DNA of 64,000 bases, taken from Paracoccus rhizosphaerae. Its GTDB lineage: Bacteria > Pseudomonadota > Alphaproteobacteria > Rhodobacterales > Rhodobacteraceae. The stretch covers positions 16,322 to 80,321 of the forward strand of contig NZ_JAOTBE010000011.1 of NCBI RefSeq assembly GCF_026162645.1. The letters run 5' to 3'. Each line of letters starts with the position of its first letter. Position 1 is the first letter of the stretch. Of this stretch, positions 1 through 8,538 are shown piece after piece. Both the position numbers and the translations under genes were made by a program. A model generated the notes under the pieces. That model was not told the DNA's origin, did not search any database, and was given only the letters and a program-made list of their open reading frames with translations.

Positions 1-1509
1 GCCATCGCCTATTCGGTCGCCTTCGTCGGGGTCGAGGCCAGACTGGTCGAGGTGCAGTGCGCCGTCGCCGCGGGACTGCCAGGGTTCTCCATCGTCGGTC
101 TGCCCGACAAGGCCATCAGCGAGGCGAAGGAACGTGTCCGCGCGGCCTTCGGCGCCTTGGCGATCGCGCTGCCGAACAAGCGGCTGACGGTCAATCTGTC
201 GCCAGCCGACCTGCCCAAGGAAGGTTCGCATTTCGACCTGCCGATCGCGCTGGCGATCCTGGCGGCGCTGCAGATCGTGCCGGCGGAAGAGGTCGCCCGC
301 TGCGTGGCCCTGGGCGAACTGGCGCTTGACGGACGGCTGGTGGCCGTCACAGGTGCCCTGCCCGCCGCCGTCGCCGCGTCCGAGGAAGACCGCGCCCTGA
401 TCTGCCCCCGCGCCTGCGGCGCTGAAGCCGCATGGATCGACGCGGTCCCGGTCTTCGCCCCCGATACGCTGCGCGCCGTCGTCGACCACCTGACCGACCG
501 CAGCCCCTTGTCCCCCGCCCGACCCGGAGACATGGCAGACCCCGCCGACCACCGCTGCCTGTCCGAAGTGCGCGGCCAGGAACGCGCCAAGCGCGCCTTG
601 GAGATTGCCGCCGCGGGGCGACACCATCTGCTGATGGTCGGGCCGCCCGGTGCTGGCAAGTCGATGCTGGCGCAGCGGCTGCCGGGGCTGATGCCGCCCC
701 TGACTCCGCAGGAGGCGCTGGAAACCTCGATGGTCCATTCGGTGGCCGGTCTTCTGAAGAACGGCCGCATCTCGCGCCAGGCGCCCTATCAAAGCCCGCA
801 TCACACCGCATCCGGCCCCGCAATCACCGGCGGCGGCGCCAAGGCCCGACCCGGAGAGATCAGCCTGGCCCATAACGGCGTCCTTTTTCTGGATGAACTG
901 CCCGAGTTCGAGGCCAGGGTCCTCGACAACCTGCGCCAGCCCATCGAGACCGGAGAGGTCTTCGTGTCTCGCGCCAGCGCCCATGTCCGATATCCGGCGC
1001 GCTTCCTGCTGGTGGCGGCCGCGAACCCCTGCCGCTGCGGCTATCTGGCCGATCCGGCCCGCGCCTGCGCACGCGCGCCCGTCTGCGGTGGAACCTACAT
1101 GGGTAAGATCTCGGGGCCGCTGATGGACCGGTTCGACCTGCGGTTGGAGGTTCCGGGCGTCGGCCTGCACGACCTGGACCTGCCGCCGACAGGTGACAGC
1201 ACGGCGACGGTCGCGGCGCGCGTGGCCGCCGCGCGTCAGATCCAGACGCGCCGCTTCCGCGATCACCCCGGCGTCGCCGTCAACGCCGACATGCCGGCCG
1301 CGCTGCTGGACCAGCTCGTCCTGCCAGACGATGCCGGCCGCGCGCTGCTGCACAAGGCCGCCGAGAGGCTGGGCCTTACCGCCCGCGGCTATCACCGCAT
1401 CCTGCGCGCCGCGCGGACGATCGCCGACCTCGAGGCATCCGAACGCGTGCTGACCCACCATCTGGCCGAGGCAATCAGCTATCGCTTGCCATTCGTTGCC
1501 GGCGGCTGA
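1..1509 (+). CDS. comM: YifB/ComM family Mg chelatase-like AAA+ ATPase, 5' end outside window
   Basis: The reading frame is open from base 1 (AIAYSVAFVGVEARLVEVQ), so only a few N-terminal residues are missing. About 502 codons are visible against roughly 505-510 usual for the family. An N-terminal ChlI/Lon-protease-like domain (to about residue 170) precedes an AAA+ module with Walker A GPPGAGKSML and Walker B-like GVLFLDELPEF, then a cysteine-containing segment (NPCRCGYL) and the C-terminal Mg_chelatase_C domain. ComM is a hexameric branch-migration helicase acting on recombination intermediates in natural transformation. That role is known from other bacteria and inferred here. The GTG at 52 is an internal codon, not the start. 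Confidence 0.93.
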   Translation, partial: AIAYSVAFVGVEARLVEVQCAVAAGLPGFSIVGLPDKAISEAKERVRAAFGALAIALPNKRLTVNLSPADLPKEGSHFDLPIALAILAALQIVPAEEVARCVALGELALDGRLVAVTGALPAAVAASEEDRALICPRACGAEAAWIDAVPVFAPDTLRAVVDHLTDRSPLSPARPGDMADPADHRCLSEVRGQERAKRALEIAAAGRHHLLMVGPPGAGKSMLAQRLPGLMPPLTPQEALETSMVHSVAGLLKNGRISRQAPYQSPHHTASGPAITGGGAKARPGEISLAHNGVLFLDELPEFEARVLDNLRQPIETGEVFVSRASAHVRYPARFLLVAAANPCRCGYLADPARACARAPVCGGTYMGKISGPLMDRFDLRLEVPGVGLHDLDLPPTGDSTATVAARVAAARQIQTRRFRDHPGVAVNADMPAALLDQLVLPDDAGRALLHKAAERLGLTARGYHRILRAARTIADLEASERVLTHHLAEAISYRLPFVAGG

Positions 1510-1800
1510 AATGACCGGCTCGTGTTGCCTGCACTGGATCAAATCGGTCACCAGCACCGGCACATGGTCGCCGAGGCTGATAGCATTTTTCTGCCCTTCA
1601 GTCTGCCGATCCTTGGGTGTGATTCCCCTATCAGGTGAGCAGAATTCCTGAGCTTGTCGGAATGCACGAAGCGTCGACAGTCGCAGTCGCGCATAGACAA
1701 CAATTCATCCACTCAAGCGGATGCTCCGCGCCTCATACCGCCATGACATTGCTGTTGGTGGCACTGCCCAAAGCCACATAGCTGATGCAGCGTAATTTGC
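1510..1800. other. Non-coding stretch between comM and the IS relic
   Basis: I see no supported gene, RNA or clear terminator here. Short reading frames show no family resemblance and the base composition is more AT-rich than the flanking genes. Together with 1801-2137 it forms the longest gene-free region in the window, probably an old insertion or deletion scar. Confidence 0.5.
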
Positions 1801-2075
1801 GGCTTTGCTATGAAGGATCTCGGGCGCTCATCGCCCCCGCTTCGCAGTCACTTGTTCCGCCGCATATGTATGATGCAGTCCACTGGCATCCGTACCGGGT
1901 ACCTTGGACAGGCTCGGGCAGCGTGAGGCGCGATCTGTCAATCACCTGCGATCGTGACTTTGGCACGGCGCTGCAGAAACCCTGGTCCGCCAGGAATGCC
2001 TGCTCCGCCCACACCGGAAGGCCGTCGCTATAGCTTAGGAAACCACCGTGCCGCAGGTGAAGCCTCCAAGGCGCA
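1801..2075 (+). pseudogene. Degenerate left end of an IS5-family (IS903-like) insertion sequence
   Basis: GGCTTTGCTATGAAG at 1801 resembles the left terminal repeat GGCGTTGTTGCATGAAG of the IS5-type element at 63880. An ATG follows 65 bases later (1866); the spacing at 63880 is 63. The first codons give MYDAVHWHPYRVPWTGSGSV, which parallels MSKPALTRYRTLNWSAYNA of the right-edge element, and RRDLSI follows as in the RRGSLSIW motif of this transposase family. After a frameshift, PTPEGRRYSLGN recalls the family's GKRGRQQ-YSD segment. The rest of the transposase and the right end are missing. The assignment rests on reading similarity, not on a search. Confidence 0.5.
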
Positions 2076-2091
2076 GCGTGCAAGAACAGCC

Positions 2092-2130
2092 GCCGGCAAG
2101 ACCGCTGCCGGCAAGACCGCTGCCGGCGTG
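2092..2130. repeat. 15-bp tandem repeat, about 2.5 copies
   Basis: GCCGGCAAGACCGCT occurs twice in a row (2092-2106, 2107-2121), followed by a partial third copy GCCGGC. It lies a few bases beyond the gshB stop codon, between the IS relic and gshB. Read on the plus strand it would encode a TAAGK repeat, but no supported gene contains it. Confidence 0.8.
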
Positions 2131-2137
2131 AGAAGGT

Positions 2138-3088
2138 TCAGCCGCGGGCCAGGATGCGACGCTCGATGGCCTGCCAGATGGCCTCGGCGGCGTTGATGCC
2201 GTCGAACCGTTCCAGCTCCTGGATGCCGGTGGGCGAGGTCACGTTGATCTCGGTCAGCCAGCCGTCGATCACGTCGATGCCGGTGAAGATCAGGCCCTTC
2301 TCGCGCAGGACCGGGGCAATGCGGGCGCAGATCTCGCGCTCGCGCTCGGTCAGGCCGACCTGTTCGGCGCGTCCGCCGACATGCATGTTCGACCGGGCCT
2401 CGCCTTCCTGCGGGACGCGGTTGATCGCGCCGACAGGCTCTCCATCCACCAGGATGATGCGCTTGTCCCCCTTGACGACGGCGGGCAGGTACTTCTGCGC
2501 GATCATTGGCTCGCGATTGATGCCTGCGAACGTTTCCAGCAGCGCCGACAGGTTCGGATCGCCCGGGCGCAGGTGGAAGACCCCTGCCCCGCCGTTGCCA
2601 TAAAGCGGCTTGACGATGATCTCTCCGTGGCGGGCGCGGAAGGCGCGGAAGGCCGCCGGATCGCGAGCAATCATCGTGGGCGGCGTAAGGTCGGGGAAAT
2701 CCAGCACCATCAGCTTTTCGGGGCAGTTCCTGACCCAGAACGGATCGTTCACGACCAGCGCCTGGTTGTGCACCCGGTCCAGAAGGTGGGTCGAGGTGAC
2801 ATAGGCCATGTCGAAGGGCGGGTCCTGGCGCAGCCAGATCACGTCGAAATCGGTGGCGTCGACGTCGGCCCAGTCGCCGAAATCGACATGGGCGCCAGCC
2901 TCTCGGCGCAGCGTGATGGGCCGGCCGCGCGCGATCACGCGGCCCTCGTCATAGCGCAGCTGGTCGACGGTGTACTGGAACAGCCGGTGACCCCGGACCT
3001 GGGCCTCGAGCCCGATGCGGAAGGTGCTGTCGGCATGGATCGAGACATGCTCGACCGGGTCCATCTGCAAGGCGACGTAAAGGCTCAT
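2138..3088 (-). CDS. gshB: Glutathione synthetase
   Basis: ATP-grasp ligase joining gamma-glutamylcysteine and glycine in the cytoplasm, the last step of glutathione synthesis. The N-terminal GSH-S_N domain ([13 protein letters not shown]) is followed by the ATP-grasp part with [15 protein letters not shown] and the metal-binding end [17 protein letters not shown] two codons upstream (3094) sits inside the ribosome-binding sequence AGGAGGTGCAG-ATG, so the ATG at 3088 with a 5-base spacer is preferred. This gives 316 residues, the usual length. It lies downstream of yraN and rsmI on the same strand and is probably co-transcribed. Confidence 0.96.
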   Translation of the reverse strand: MSLYVALQMDPVEHVSIHADSTFRIGLEAQVRGHRLFQYTVDQLRYDEGRVIARGRPITLRREAGAHVDFGDWADVDATDFDVIWLRQDPPFDMAYVTSTHLLDRVHNQALVVNDPFWVRNCPEKLMVLDFPDLTPPTMIARDPAAFRAFRARHGEIIVKPLYGNGGAGVFHLRPGDPNLSALLETFAGINREPMIAQKYLPAVVKGDKRIILVDGEPVGAINRVPQEGEARSNMHVGGRAEQVGLTEREREICARIAPVLREKGLIFTGIDVIDGWLTEINVTSPTGIQELERFDGINAAEAIWQAIERRILARG

Positions 3089-3148
3089 CTGCACCTCCTG
3101 AAATGCGCGCCTGTTGTGGCCCGCGGTCCGGACGGATGCAAGCCTGCG

Positions 3149-3520
3149 TCAGAACTCTCCAAAGGCGTTCCTCAGCAGATCGACGCGGCCCGTCGCATCA
3201 ACCAGCGCCGCGTCGAACCGCATGGTGACCTGACCAAGCCCCTGCGTCTCGCAGTATTCGCAGGCGGCCAACATGATCCGGCGCATCTGGGCGGGCTGCA
3301 GGCGTGCGGCGGCCTCGGCATGGGTGGCGGCGGCCTTCACCTCGACGAAGACAATGTCGTCACCGTCACGGAGGATCAGGTCGATCTCTCCGGCCCGGCC
3401 GCGCCAGCGTTCGGCCAGAAGATCGGCGCCCGCGCCTTTATAGGCACGCAGGACGTTCTCCTCGGCCATGCGCCCTGCGGTGGCGGCCACGCGGCCGCGC
3501 TGGCGGCGAAGCTGCGTCAT
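3149..3520 (-). CDS. yraN: YraN family (UPF0102) nuclease-fold protein
   Basis: A 123-residue protein of the UPF0102 family, a restriction-endonuclease-like fold related to archaeal Holliday junction resolvases. The catalytic-type motif is visible as GEIDLI followed by FVEVK. Its cellular role is not established. The start codon overlaps the rsmI stop in an ATGA arrangement, so the two are translationally coupled. The rsmI-yraN neighbourhood is widely conserved among proteobacteria. Confidence 0.9.
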   Translation of the reverse strand: MTQLRRQRGRVAATAGRMAEENVLRAYKGAGADLLAERWRGRAGEIDLILRDGDDIVFVEVKAAATHAEAAARLQPAQMRRIMLAACEYCETQGLGQVTMRFDAALVDATGRVDLLRNAFGEF

Positions 3521-4422
3521 TCGCCCGACAGCGCCAGCGCGCGCTGATAGACGTCGCGCCGGGGCAGGCCCAGTTCCTTTGCGGTTTCGCGGGCAGCGTC
3601 CTTGACCGACATCGTGGCCATGTGGCGCAAAAGGACGGTGCGCAGGCGGTCGTCGTCCACCTCGACGGCCGAGGGACGGTCGAGGACCATGACCACCTCG
3701 CCCTTCAGCGCCTCCATCCGGGGATCGGAGGCAAGGTCGCCGGCGGCGCCCCGGATCACCTCCTCGAACTTCTTGGTCAGCTCCCGGGCGACGACTGCGA
3801 TGCGGGCCGGGTCGATCGCGGCAATGTCCTGCAGGCAGCGCGAAACGCGGCGCGGGCTTTCATAGAGGATCAGCGTCGAATCGACCGCCATCCAGCCTCG
3901 CAGCCAGGTCTGCCGTGCCGTGGCGGTCGAGGGCGGGAAGCCCAGGAACAGGAAGCGGTCGCTTGGCAGGCCCGCCACGCTCAGCGCCGCCAGCGCGGCC
4001 GAGGGGCCGGGCAAAGCGTGGACCCGCGCCCCCGCCTCGGCCGCATCCAGCGCCAGGCGATATCCGGGGTCGGCCACCAGGGGCGTTCCCGCGTCCGAGC
4101 AATAGGTCACGCTGCCTCCGTCAGCCAGCGCCGCCAGAAGCGCCGGGCGGGCGCGGTCGCCGTTATGGTCGTGATAGGACAGGATCCGCCGCCCCCGCAG
4201 GGGAATGCCGTGGATGTCCATCAGGTGGCGCAGCACGCGCGTATCCTCGGCCGCCAGCAGGTCGGCGCTGTTCAGCACATCAAGCGCCCGCAGGGTAATG
4301 TCGCGCGCAGCCCCGATGGGGGTCGCGACCAGATACAGCCCCGGATCAAGACGCGCGGCTTCGACATGCGCGGATAGTCGGCGCGGAGGTTCGCCCAAGG
4401 GTCTGTCGCTGCGGTCGCTCAT
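3517..4422 (-). CDS. rsmI: 16S rRNA (cytidine(1402)-2'-O)-methyltransferase
   Basis: Tetrapyrrole-methylase-fold enzyme that 2'-O-methylates C1402 of 16S rRNA near the ribosomal P site using S-adenosylmethionine. Visible signatures are LVATPIG near the N-terminus, SDAGTPLVADPG and LPGPSA. The frame is open to 4626, but the start at 4422 has GGAGGCAGG just before the ATG and gives 301 residues, close to the family length of about 285-300. A longer start would run into the divergent lipoprotein gene. It heads the rsmI-yraN-gshB unit. Confidence 0.93.
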   Translation of the reverse strand: MSDRSDRPLGEPPRRLSAHVEAARLDPGLYLVATPIGAARDITLRALDVLNSADLLAAEDTRVLRHLMDIHGIPLRGRRILSYHDHNGDRARPALLAALADGGSVTYCSDAGTPLVADPGYRLALDAAEAGARVHALPGPSAALAALSVAGLPSDRFLFLGFPPSTATARQTWLRGWMAVDSTLILYESPRRVSRCLQDIAAIDPARIAVVARELTKKFEEVIRGAAGDLASDPRMEALKGEVVMVLDRPSAVEVDDDRLRTVLLRHMATMSVKDAARETAKELGLPRRDVYQRALALSGE

Positions 4423-4532
4423 CCTGCCTCCGTTCGGCGCCGGAGGGGGCCGGCGCTGATTGCCAATCGCGGATGCAGGTCCTAGGCTGCCGTCATCCGC
4501 GAGCGTTCTTATCACAAAGCAGGAAGTTTCAC

Positions 4533-5741
4533 ATGTTCGCCTTCGCCACAACCCGGCCTGCCCAGGGTCTGCACCGCGCGCTGCTGAAAACGGCCACGGT
4601 GGTCTCGGCCCTGTTCCTTGCGGCATGCGAACCCATGGGCGGGGCCGGTCAGGCCACGGGCCCCGAGACCGGGCCGATGATCGACCCGTCCGAGCCTGTC
4701 CAGATTGCGCTTCTGGCGCCCGGCGGCACCGGCTCCCAAGACCTCGAATGGCTGGCGCGCAGCATCAAGAACGCCGCTCGGATGGCGGCGGCCGACGCGC
4801 AGGGGGCGACAATCGACCTGCGGATCTATGATGTCGGCGCCTCGACCGAAACGGCGGTCGCGCAGGCCAACGCCGCCGCCGACGCCGGCGCGCAGATCAT
4901 CCTCGGGCCGCTGTTCGCCGAGGGCGCGAACGCGGTCGGCAACGCGATGCTGCCGCGCAACATCAACGTCCTGACCTTTTCCAACAACACCCAGGTGGCC
5001 GGCGGCAACGTCTTCATCCTGGGCAACAGCTTCGAGAACATCGCCGACCGGCTGGTCGGCTATGGCGTGGACCAGGGCAAGCGGAACGTGCTGGTCGTGG
5101 CCGAGGACGACATCGCGGGCCAGTTGGGCGGCCGCGCGATCGAGACCGCCATCGCCCGCAACGGGGCGCGGCTGGCGGGGCGCGTGAACCATCCGGTGTC
5201 GATCTCGGGCATCGACGCGGTCACGCCGCGCATCGCCGAGGCCGCGAAGTCCGACCAGGTGGACGCCATCTTCATGACCGCCAACAACCAGGCCGTCCTG
5301 CCCTACCTGACCGAGCAGCTGGCCGAGGCGGGCGTCCGGTCGCCCGTCGCGCAGATGATGGGCCTGACCCGGTGGGACCAGCCGGCCGACCGCCTGCAGC
5401 TGCCGCAACTGGCCGAGGGGTGGTTCGCGATCCCCGACCAGACCCTGCAGCGCCAGTTCGAGGCCCGCTATGCCCAGGCCTATGGCGAGGCGCCGCACCC
5501 GCTGGCGTCATTGGGCTATGACGGCGTCGCCGCCGTGTCGTCGCTGGTACGCAACGGACAGCGCAATGCGCTGGCGACGTCGGGTCTGACGCAGCCGGCC
5601 GGGTTCTCGGGCGTGGGCGGCATCTTCCGGCTGCAGCGCGACGGCACGGTCCAGCGCGGGCTTGCGGTTGCCACCATCCGCAACAACCAGCTTGTGGTGC
5701 TCGACCCCGCGCCGCGCAGCACCCGAGGCTTCGGGTCGTAA
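4533..5741 (+). CDS. LpoA-like penicillin-binding protein activator lipoprotein
   Basis: A 402-residue lipoprotein with signal sequence and lipobox (LFLAAC, Cys32), then a periplasmic-binding-protein type I fold (Peripla_BP_6-like; IALLAPGGTG, ILGPLFAEG, VVAEDD). In E. coli LpoA is divergent from rsmI and next to yraN, the same arrangement as here, which supports an LpoA-type role in stimulating peptidoglycan synthesis. A generic amino-acid ABC transporter binding protein is the alternative, but no permease genes are adjacent. Start chosen at 4533, preceded by CAGGAAG. An upstream in-frame start at 4473 would displace the signal peptide. Confidence 0.82.
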   Translation: MFAFATTRPAQGLHRALLKTATVVSALFLAACEPMGGAGQATGPETGPMIDPSEPVQIALLAPGGTGSQDLEWLARSIKNAARMAAADAQGATIDLRIYDVGASTETAVAQANAAADAGAQIILGPLFAEGANAVGNAMLPRNINVLTFSNNTQVAGGNVFILGNSFENIADRLVGYGVDQGKRNVLVVAEDDIAGQLGGRAIETAIARNGARLAGRVNHPVSISGIDAVTPRIAEAAKSDQVDAIFMTANNQAVLPYLTEQLAEAGVRSPVAQMMGLTRWDQPADRLQLPQLAEGWFAIPDQTLQRQFEARYAQAYGEAPHPLASLGYDGVAAVSSLVRNGQRNALATSGLTQPAGFSGVGGIFRLQRDGTVQRGLAVATIRNNQLVVLDPAPRSTRGFGS

Positions 5742-5757
5742 GGGACAGTCCACGCAG

Positions 5758-8538
5758 ATGACAAAGGTCATGAACAGCAGCGCCCCGGCATCGGCCGGGG
5801 CGCTTCCCGTTCCCGAAATCGGTCCGCTGCTGGGCCGGCTGGACCAGGCCCTGGCCGACCTGACCGAGCCGCGGCAGATCCGCGCCGCCACGGTCGCGAT
5901 GCTGATGCAGACGCGGACCGAGTCGATGGCCGCGATCGAGGCGTCCTTCGCCACGCATCCGCGCGCCGCGCGAGAGACGGTCCGCGCCATCGCCTCGCTG
6001 ACGGACGTGGTCGTGACGGCGGTGCACCACGTGGCCAGCACGCGGCTGCACCCGCAGCAGTCGCCGTCGGAAAGCGAACGTCTGGCCGTCCTGGGCGTCG
6101 GCGGCTACGGCCGGGCCGAGATGGCGCCGCATTCGGACGTGGACCTGCTGTTCCTGACGCCGTGGAAGATCACCCCCTGGGCCGAGAGCGTCGTTGAATC
6201 GATGCTCTACATGATGTGGGACCTCAAGTTGAAGATCGGCCATTCGATCCGCAGCGTCGACGACTGCCTGCGGCTGGGTGGCGCCGACATGACGATCCGG
6301 ACCTCGCTGGTGGAGCACCGGGTGGTGACCGGTCACGCGCCACTGGCCGAGGAACTGCGGACGCGTCTCTGGACCGAGCTGTTTGCCGGCACCGTCCCCG
6401 AATTCATCGAGGCGAAGCTGGAGGAGCGCGCCAACCGCCACGCCCGTCAGGGCGGCCAGCGCTATGTCCTTGAACCGAACGTCAAGGAGGGCAAGGGCGG
6501 GCTGCGCGATCTTCAGACCCTCTATTGGATCGCCAAGTACATCCACCGCGTGGACCGTGCGGTGGAACTGGTGGATCTGGGCGTCTTCACCCGCGACGAG
6601 CATCTGGCCTTCTGGCAGGCCGAGGATTTCCTCTGGGCCGTGCGCAGCCACCTGCACCTGATCGCCGGCCGGCCGGTCGAGGTGCTGTCCTTCGACATGC
6701 AGGTCGAGGTGGCCCGCCGGATGCACTATGCCGACACCGCCGCTCGGCGCGGGGTCGAATACTTCATGCAGGATTATTTCCGCCACGCCACCCGCGTCGG
6801 TGAGCTGACCCGTGTCTTCCTGACCGAGCTCGAGGCGCGCCATGTCCGCACGGCGCCCTTCCTTGGCCGGTTCTTCCGCCGCCGCCGCAAGATGCGTCCG
6901 GGCTTCATCGACCGGGCCGGCCGGCTGACATTCGAGGACAGCAGGCAGTTCCTGTCGGACCCGCTGAACATCCTGCGCCTGTTCGAGGAGGCGCTGCGCA
7001 GCGGCGTCCTGATCCATCCCGATGCGATGCGCGTGGTGACCGCGAACCTCGACCTGATCGACGAGAAGGTGCAGAACGACCCCGAGGCGATCCGCATCTT
7101 CATGGACCTGCTGCTGAAGCACGGGAACCCGGAACGCGCCCTGCGGCGGATGAACGAACTGGGTGTGCTGGGGGCTTTCATCCCCGAATTCCAGCCCGTC
7201 GTGGCGATGATGCAGTTCAACCTGTATCACCACTATACCGTCGATGAACATTCGATCCAGTGCGTTGCCGCCCTGGCCGAGATCGAACGCGGCGAGCATC
7301 CTGACGACCTGCCCCTGTCCAGCGAGATCATCGACGCCGGCGTGAACCGCCGCGCACTCTATCTGGCGACGCTGCTTCATGACATCGGCAAGGGGCGGCG
7401 AGAGGATCACTCGATCCTCGGGGCCCGCATCGTGCGGCGCATCGCGACGCGCTTCGGCTTTCCGCAGGACGAGGTCGATATCGTCGAGTGGCTGGTCCGT
7501 AACCACCTGCTGATGTCCGACGTGGCGCAGAAGCGCGACATCAGCGACCCGCGCACGCTGCGAGACTTTGCCAAGGCGGTCAAGACCCGCAAGCGGCTGG
7601 ACATGCTGCTGGTGCTTACCGTCTGCGACATCCGTGGCGTCGGCCCCGGCACATGGAACAACTGGAAAGCCATGCTGCTGCGCAAGCTGCACCAAGAAAC
7701 GGCCGCCGCGCTGGAAAACGGGCTGGAGGAGCTGAACCGCGACCGCCGCCAAGCCGAGGCCAAGCGCAGCCTGCGCCACATGCTGGTCGCCAAGGGCTGG
7801 GACGCTCGCGCCATCCGGTCCGAGATGCAACGCCACTACGATGCGTACTGGCCGGGGCTGCCGACCCAGACGCAGGCGGTCTTCGCCGAACTTCTGTCGG
7901 GCCTGGGCGCCGACGAGATCCGCATCGACCTGCGTGCTGACACGGACCGGGACGCCACCAGGGCGGCCTTCGTGCTGTCTGACCATCCCGGCATCTTTTC
8001 CCGGCTGGCGGGGGCGCTGACCTTGACCGGGGCGAACGTGGTCGATGCGCGGACCTACACCACCCGCGACGGCTATGCGACCGCGGTGTTCTGGGTCCAG
8101 GACAGCGAGGGTCATCCCTTCGCCGAGGATCGCCTGCCCCGCCTGCGCCAGACCATCCTGCGCACCCTGGCCGGCGAAATCGTCGCCCGCGAAGCCTTCG
8201 CGACCCGCGACAAGCCCAAGAAGCGCAACCGGGAGTTCAAGTTCCCGACCCACATCACCTTCGACAACGACGGCAGCGACATCTATACGATCATCGAGGT
8301 GGACACCCGCGACCGTCCGGGCTTGCTCTATGACCTGACGCGGACGCTGGCGGCGAACCACATCCAGATCGTCAGCGCGGTCATCGCCACCTTCGGGGCG
8401 CAGGTCGTGGACAGCTTCTACGTCAAGGACATGTTCGGGCTGAAGCTGCACAGCCCGGCCAAGCGGGAAGCGCTGGAAAAGAAACTGCGCGCGGCGATCG
8501 CCGACGGCGTCAAACGGGCCGAGGCTGAACAGGCATGA
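5758..8538 (+). CDS. glnD: [Protein-PII] uridylyltransferase / uridylyl-removing enzyme
   Basis: Bifunctional nitrogen sensor that uridylylates and deuridylylates PII proteins according to glutamine level. Domains in order: nucleotidyltransferase with GGYGRAEMAPHSDVDLLFL near residues 113-131, a GlnD helical region, an HD domain with LHDIGKGRREDHS near residue 540, and two C-terminal ACT domains (about 735-810 and 843-920). The ATG at 5758 gives 926 residues, the usual size. An ATG at 5770 is possible, and the open frame continues upstream into the preceding gene. The stop overlaps the murJ start (ATGA). Confidence 0.95.
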   Translation: MTKVMNSSAPASAGALPVPEIGPLLGRLDQALADLTEPRQIRAATVAMLMQTRTESMAAIEASFATHPRAARETVRAIASLTDVVVTAVHHVASTRLHPQQSPSESERLAVLGVGGYGRAEMAPHSDVDLLFLTPWKITPWAESVVESMLYMMWDLKLKIGHSIRSVDDCLRLGGADMTIRTSLVEHRVVTGHAPLAEELRTRLWTELFAGTVPEFIEAKLEERANRHARQGGQRYVLEPNVKEGKGGLRDLQTLYWIAKYIHRVDRAVELVDLGVFTRDEHLAFWQAEDFLWAVRSHLHLIAGRPVEVLSFDMQVEVARRMHYADTAARRGVEYFMQDYFRHATRVGELTRVFLTELEARHVRTAPFLGRFFRRRRKMRPGFIDRAGRLTFEDSRQFLSDPLNILRLFEEALRSGVLIHPDAMRVVTANLDLIDEKVQNDPEAIRIFMDLLLKHGNPERALRRMNELGVLGAFIPEFQPVVAMMQFNLYHHYTVDEHSIQCVAALAEIERGEHPDDLPLSSEIIDAGVNRRALYLATLLHDIGKGRREDHSILGARIVRRIATRFGFPQDEVDIVEWLVRNHLLMSDVAQKRDISDPRTLRDFAKAVKTRKRLDMLLVLTVCDIRGVGPGTWNNWKAMLLRKLHQETAAALENGLEELNRDRRQAEAKRSLRHMLVAKGWDARAIRSEMQRHYDAYWPGLPTQTQAVFAELLSGLGADEIRIDLRADTDRDATRAAFVLSDHPGIFSRLAGALTLTGANVVDARTYTTRDGYATAVFWVQDSEGHPFAEDRLPRLRQTILRTLAGEIVAREAFATRDKPKKRNREFKFPTHITFDNDGSDIYTIIEVDTRDRPGLLYDLTRTLAANHIQIVSAVIATFGAQVVDSFYVKDMFGLKLHSPAKREALEKKLRAAIADGVKRAEAEQA

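Noticed and set aside
1808..2083. Minus-strand 91-codon frame in the first intergenic region
   Set aside because: No family resemblance. The plus strand at the same place matches an IS5 transposase relic better.
1954..2196. Frame containing TAAGK repeats that looks like a histone H1-type tail
   Set aside because: The repeat is 2.5 copies only, the frame runs antisense into gshB, and the upstream part belongs to the IS relic.
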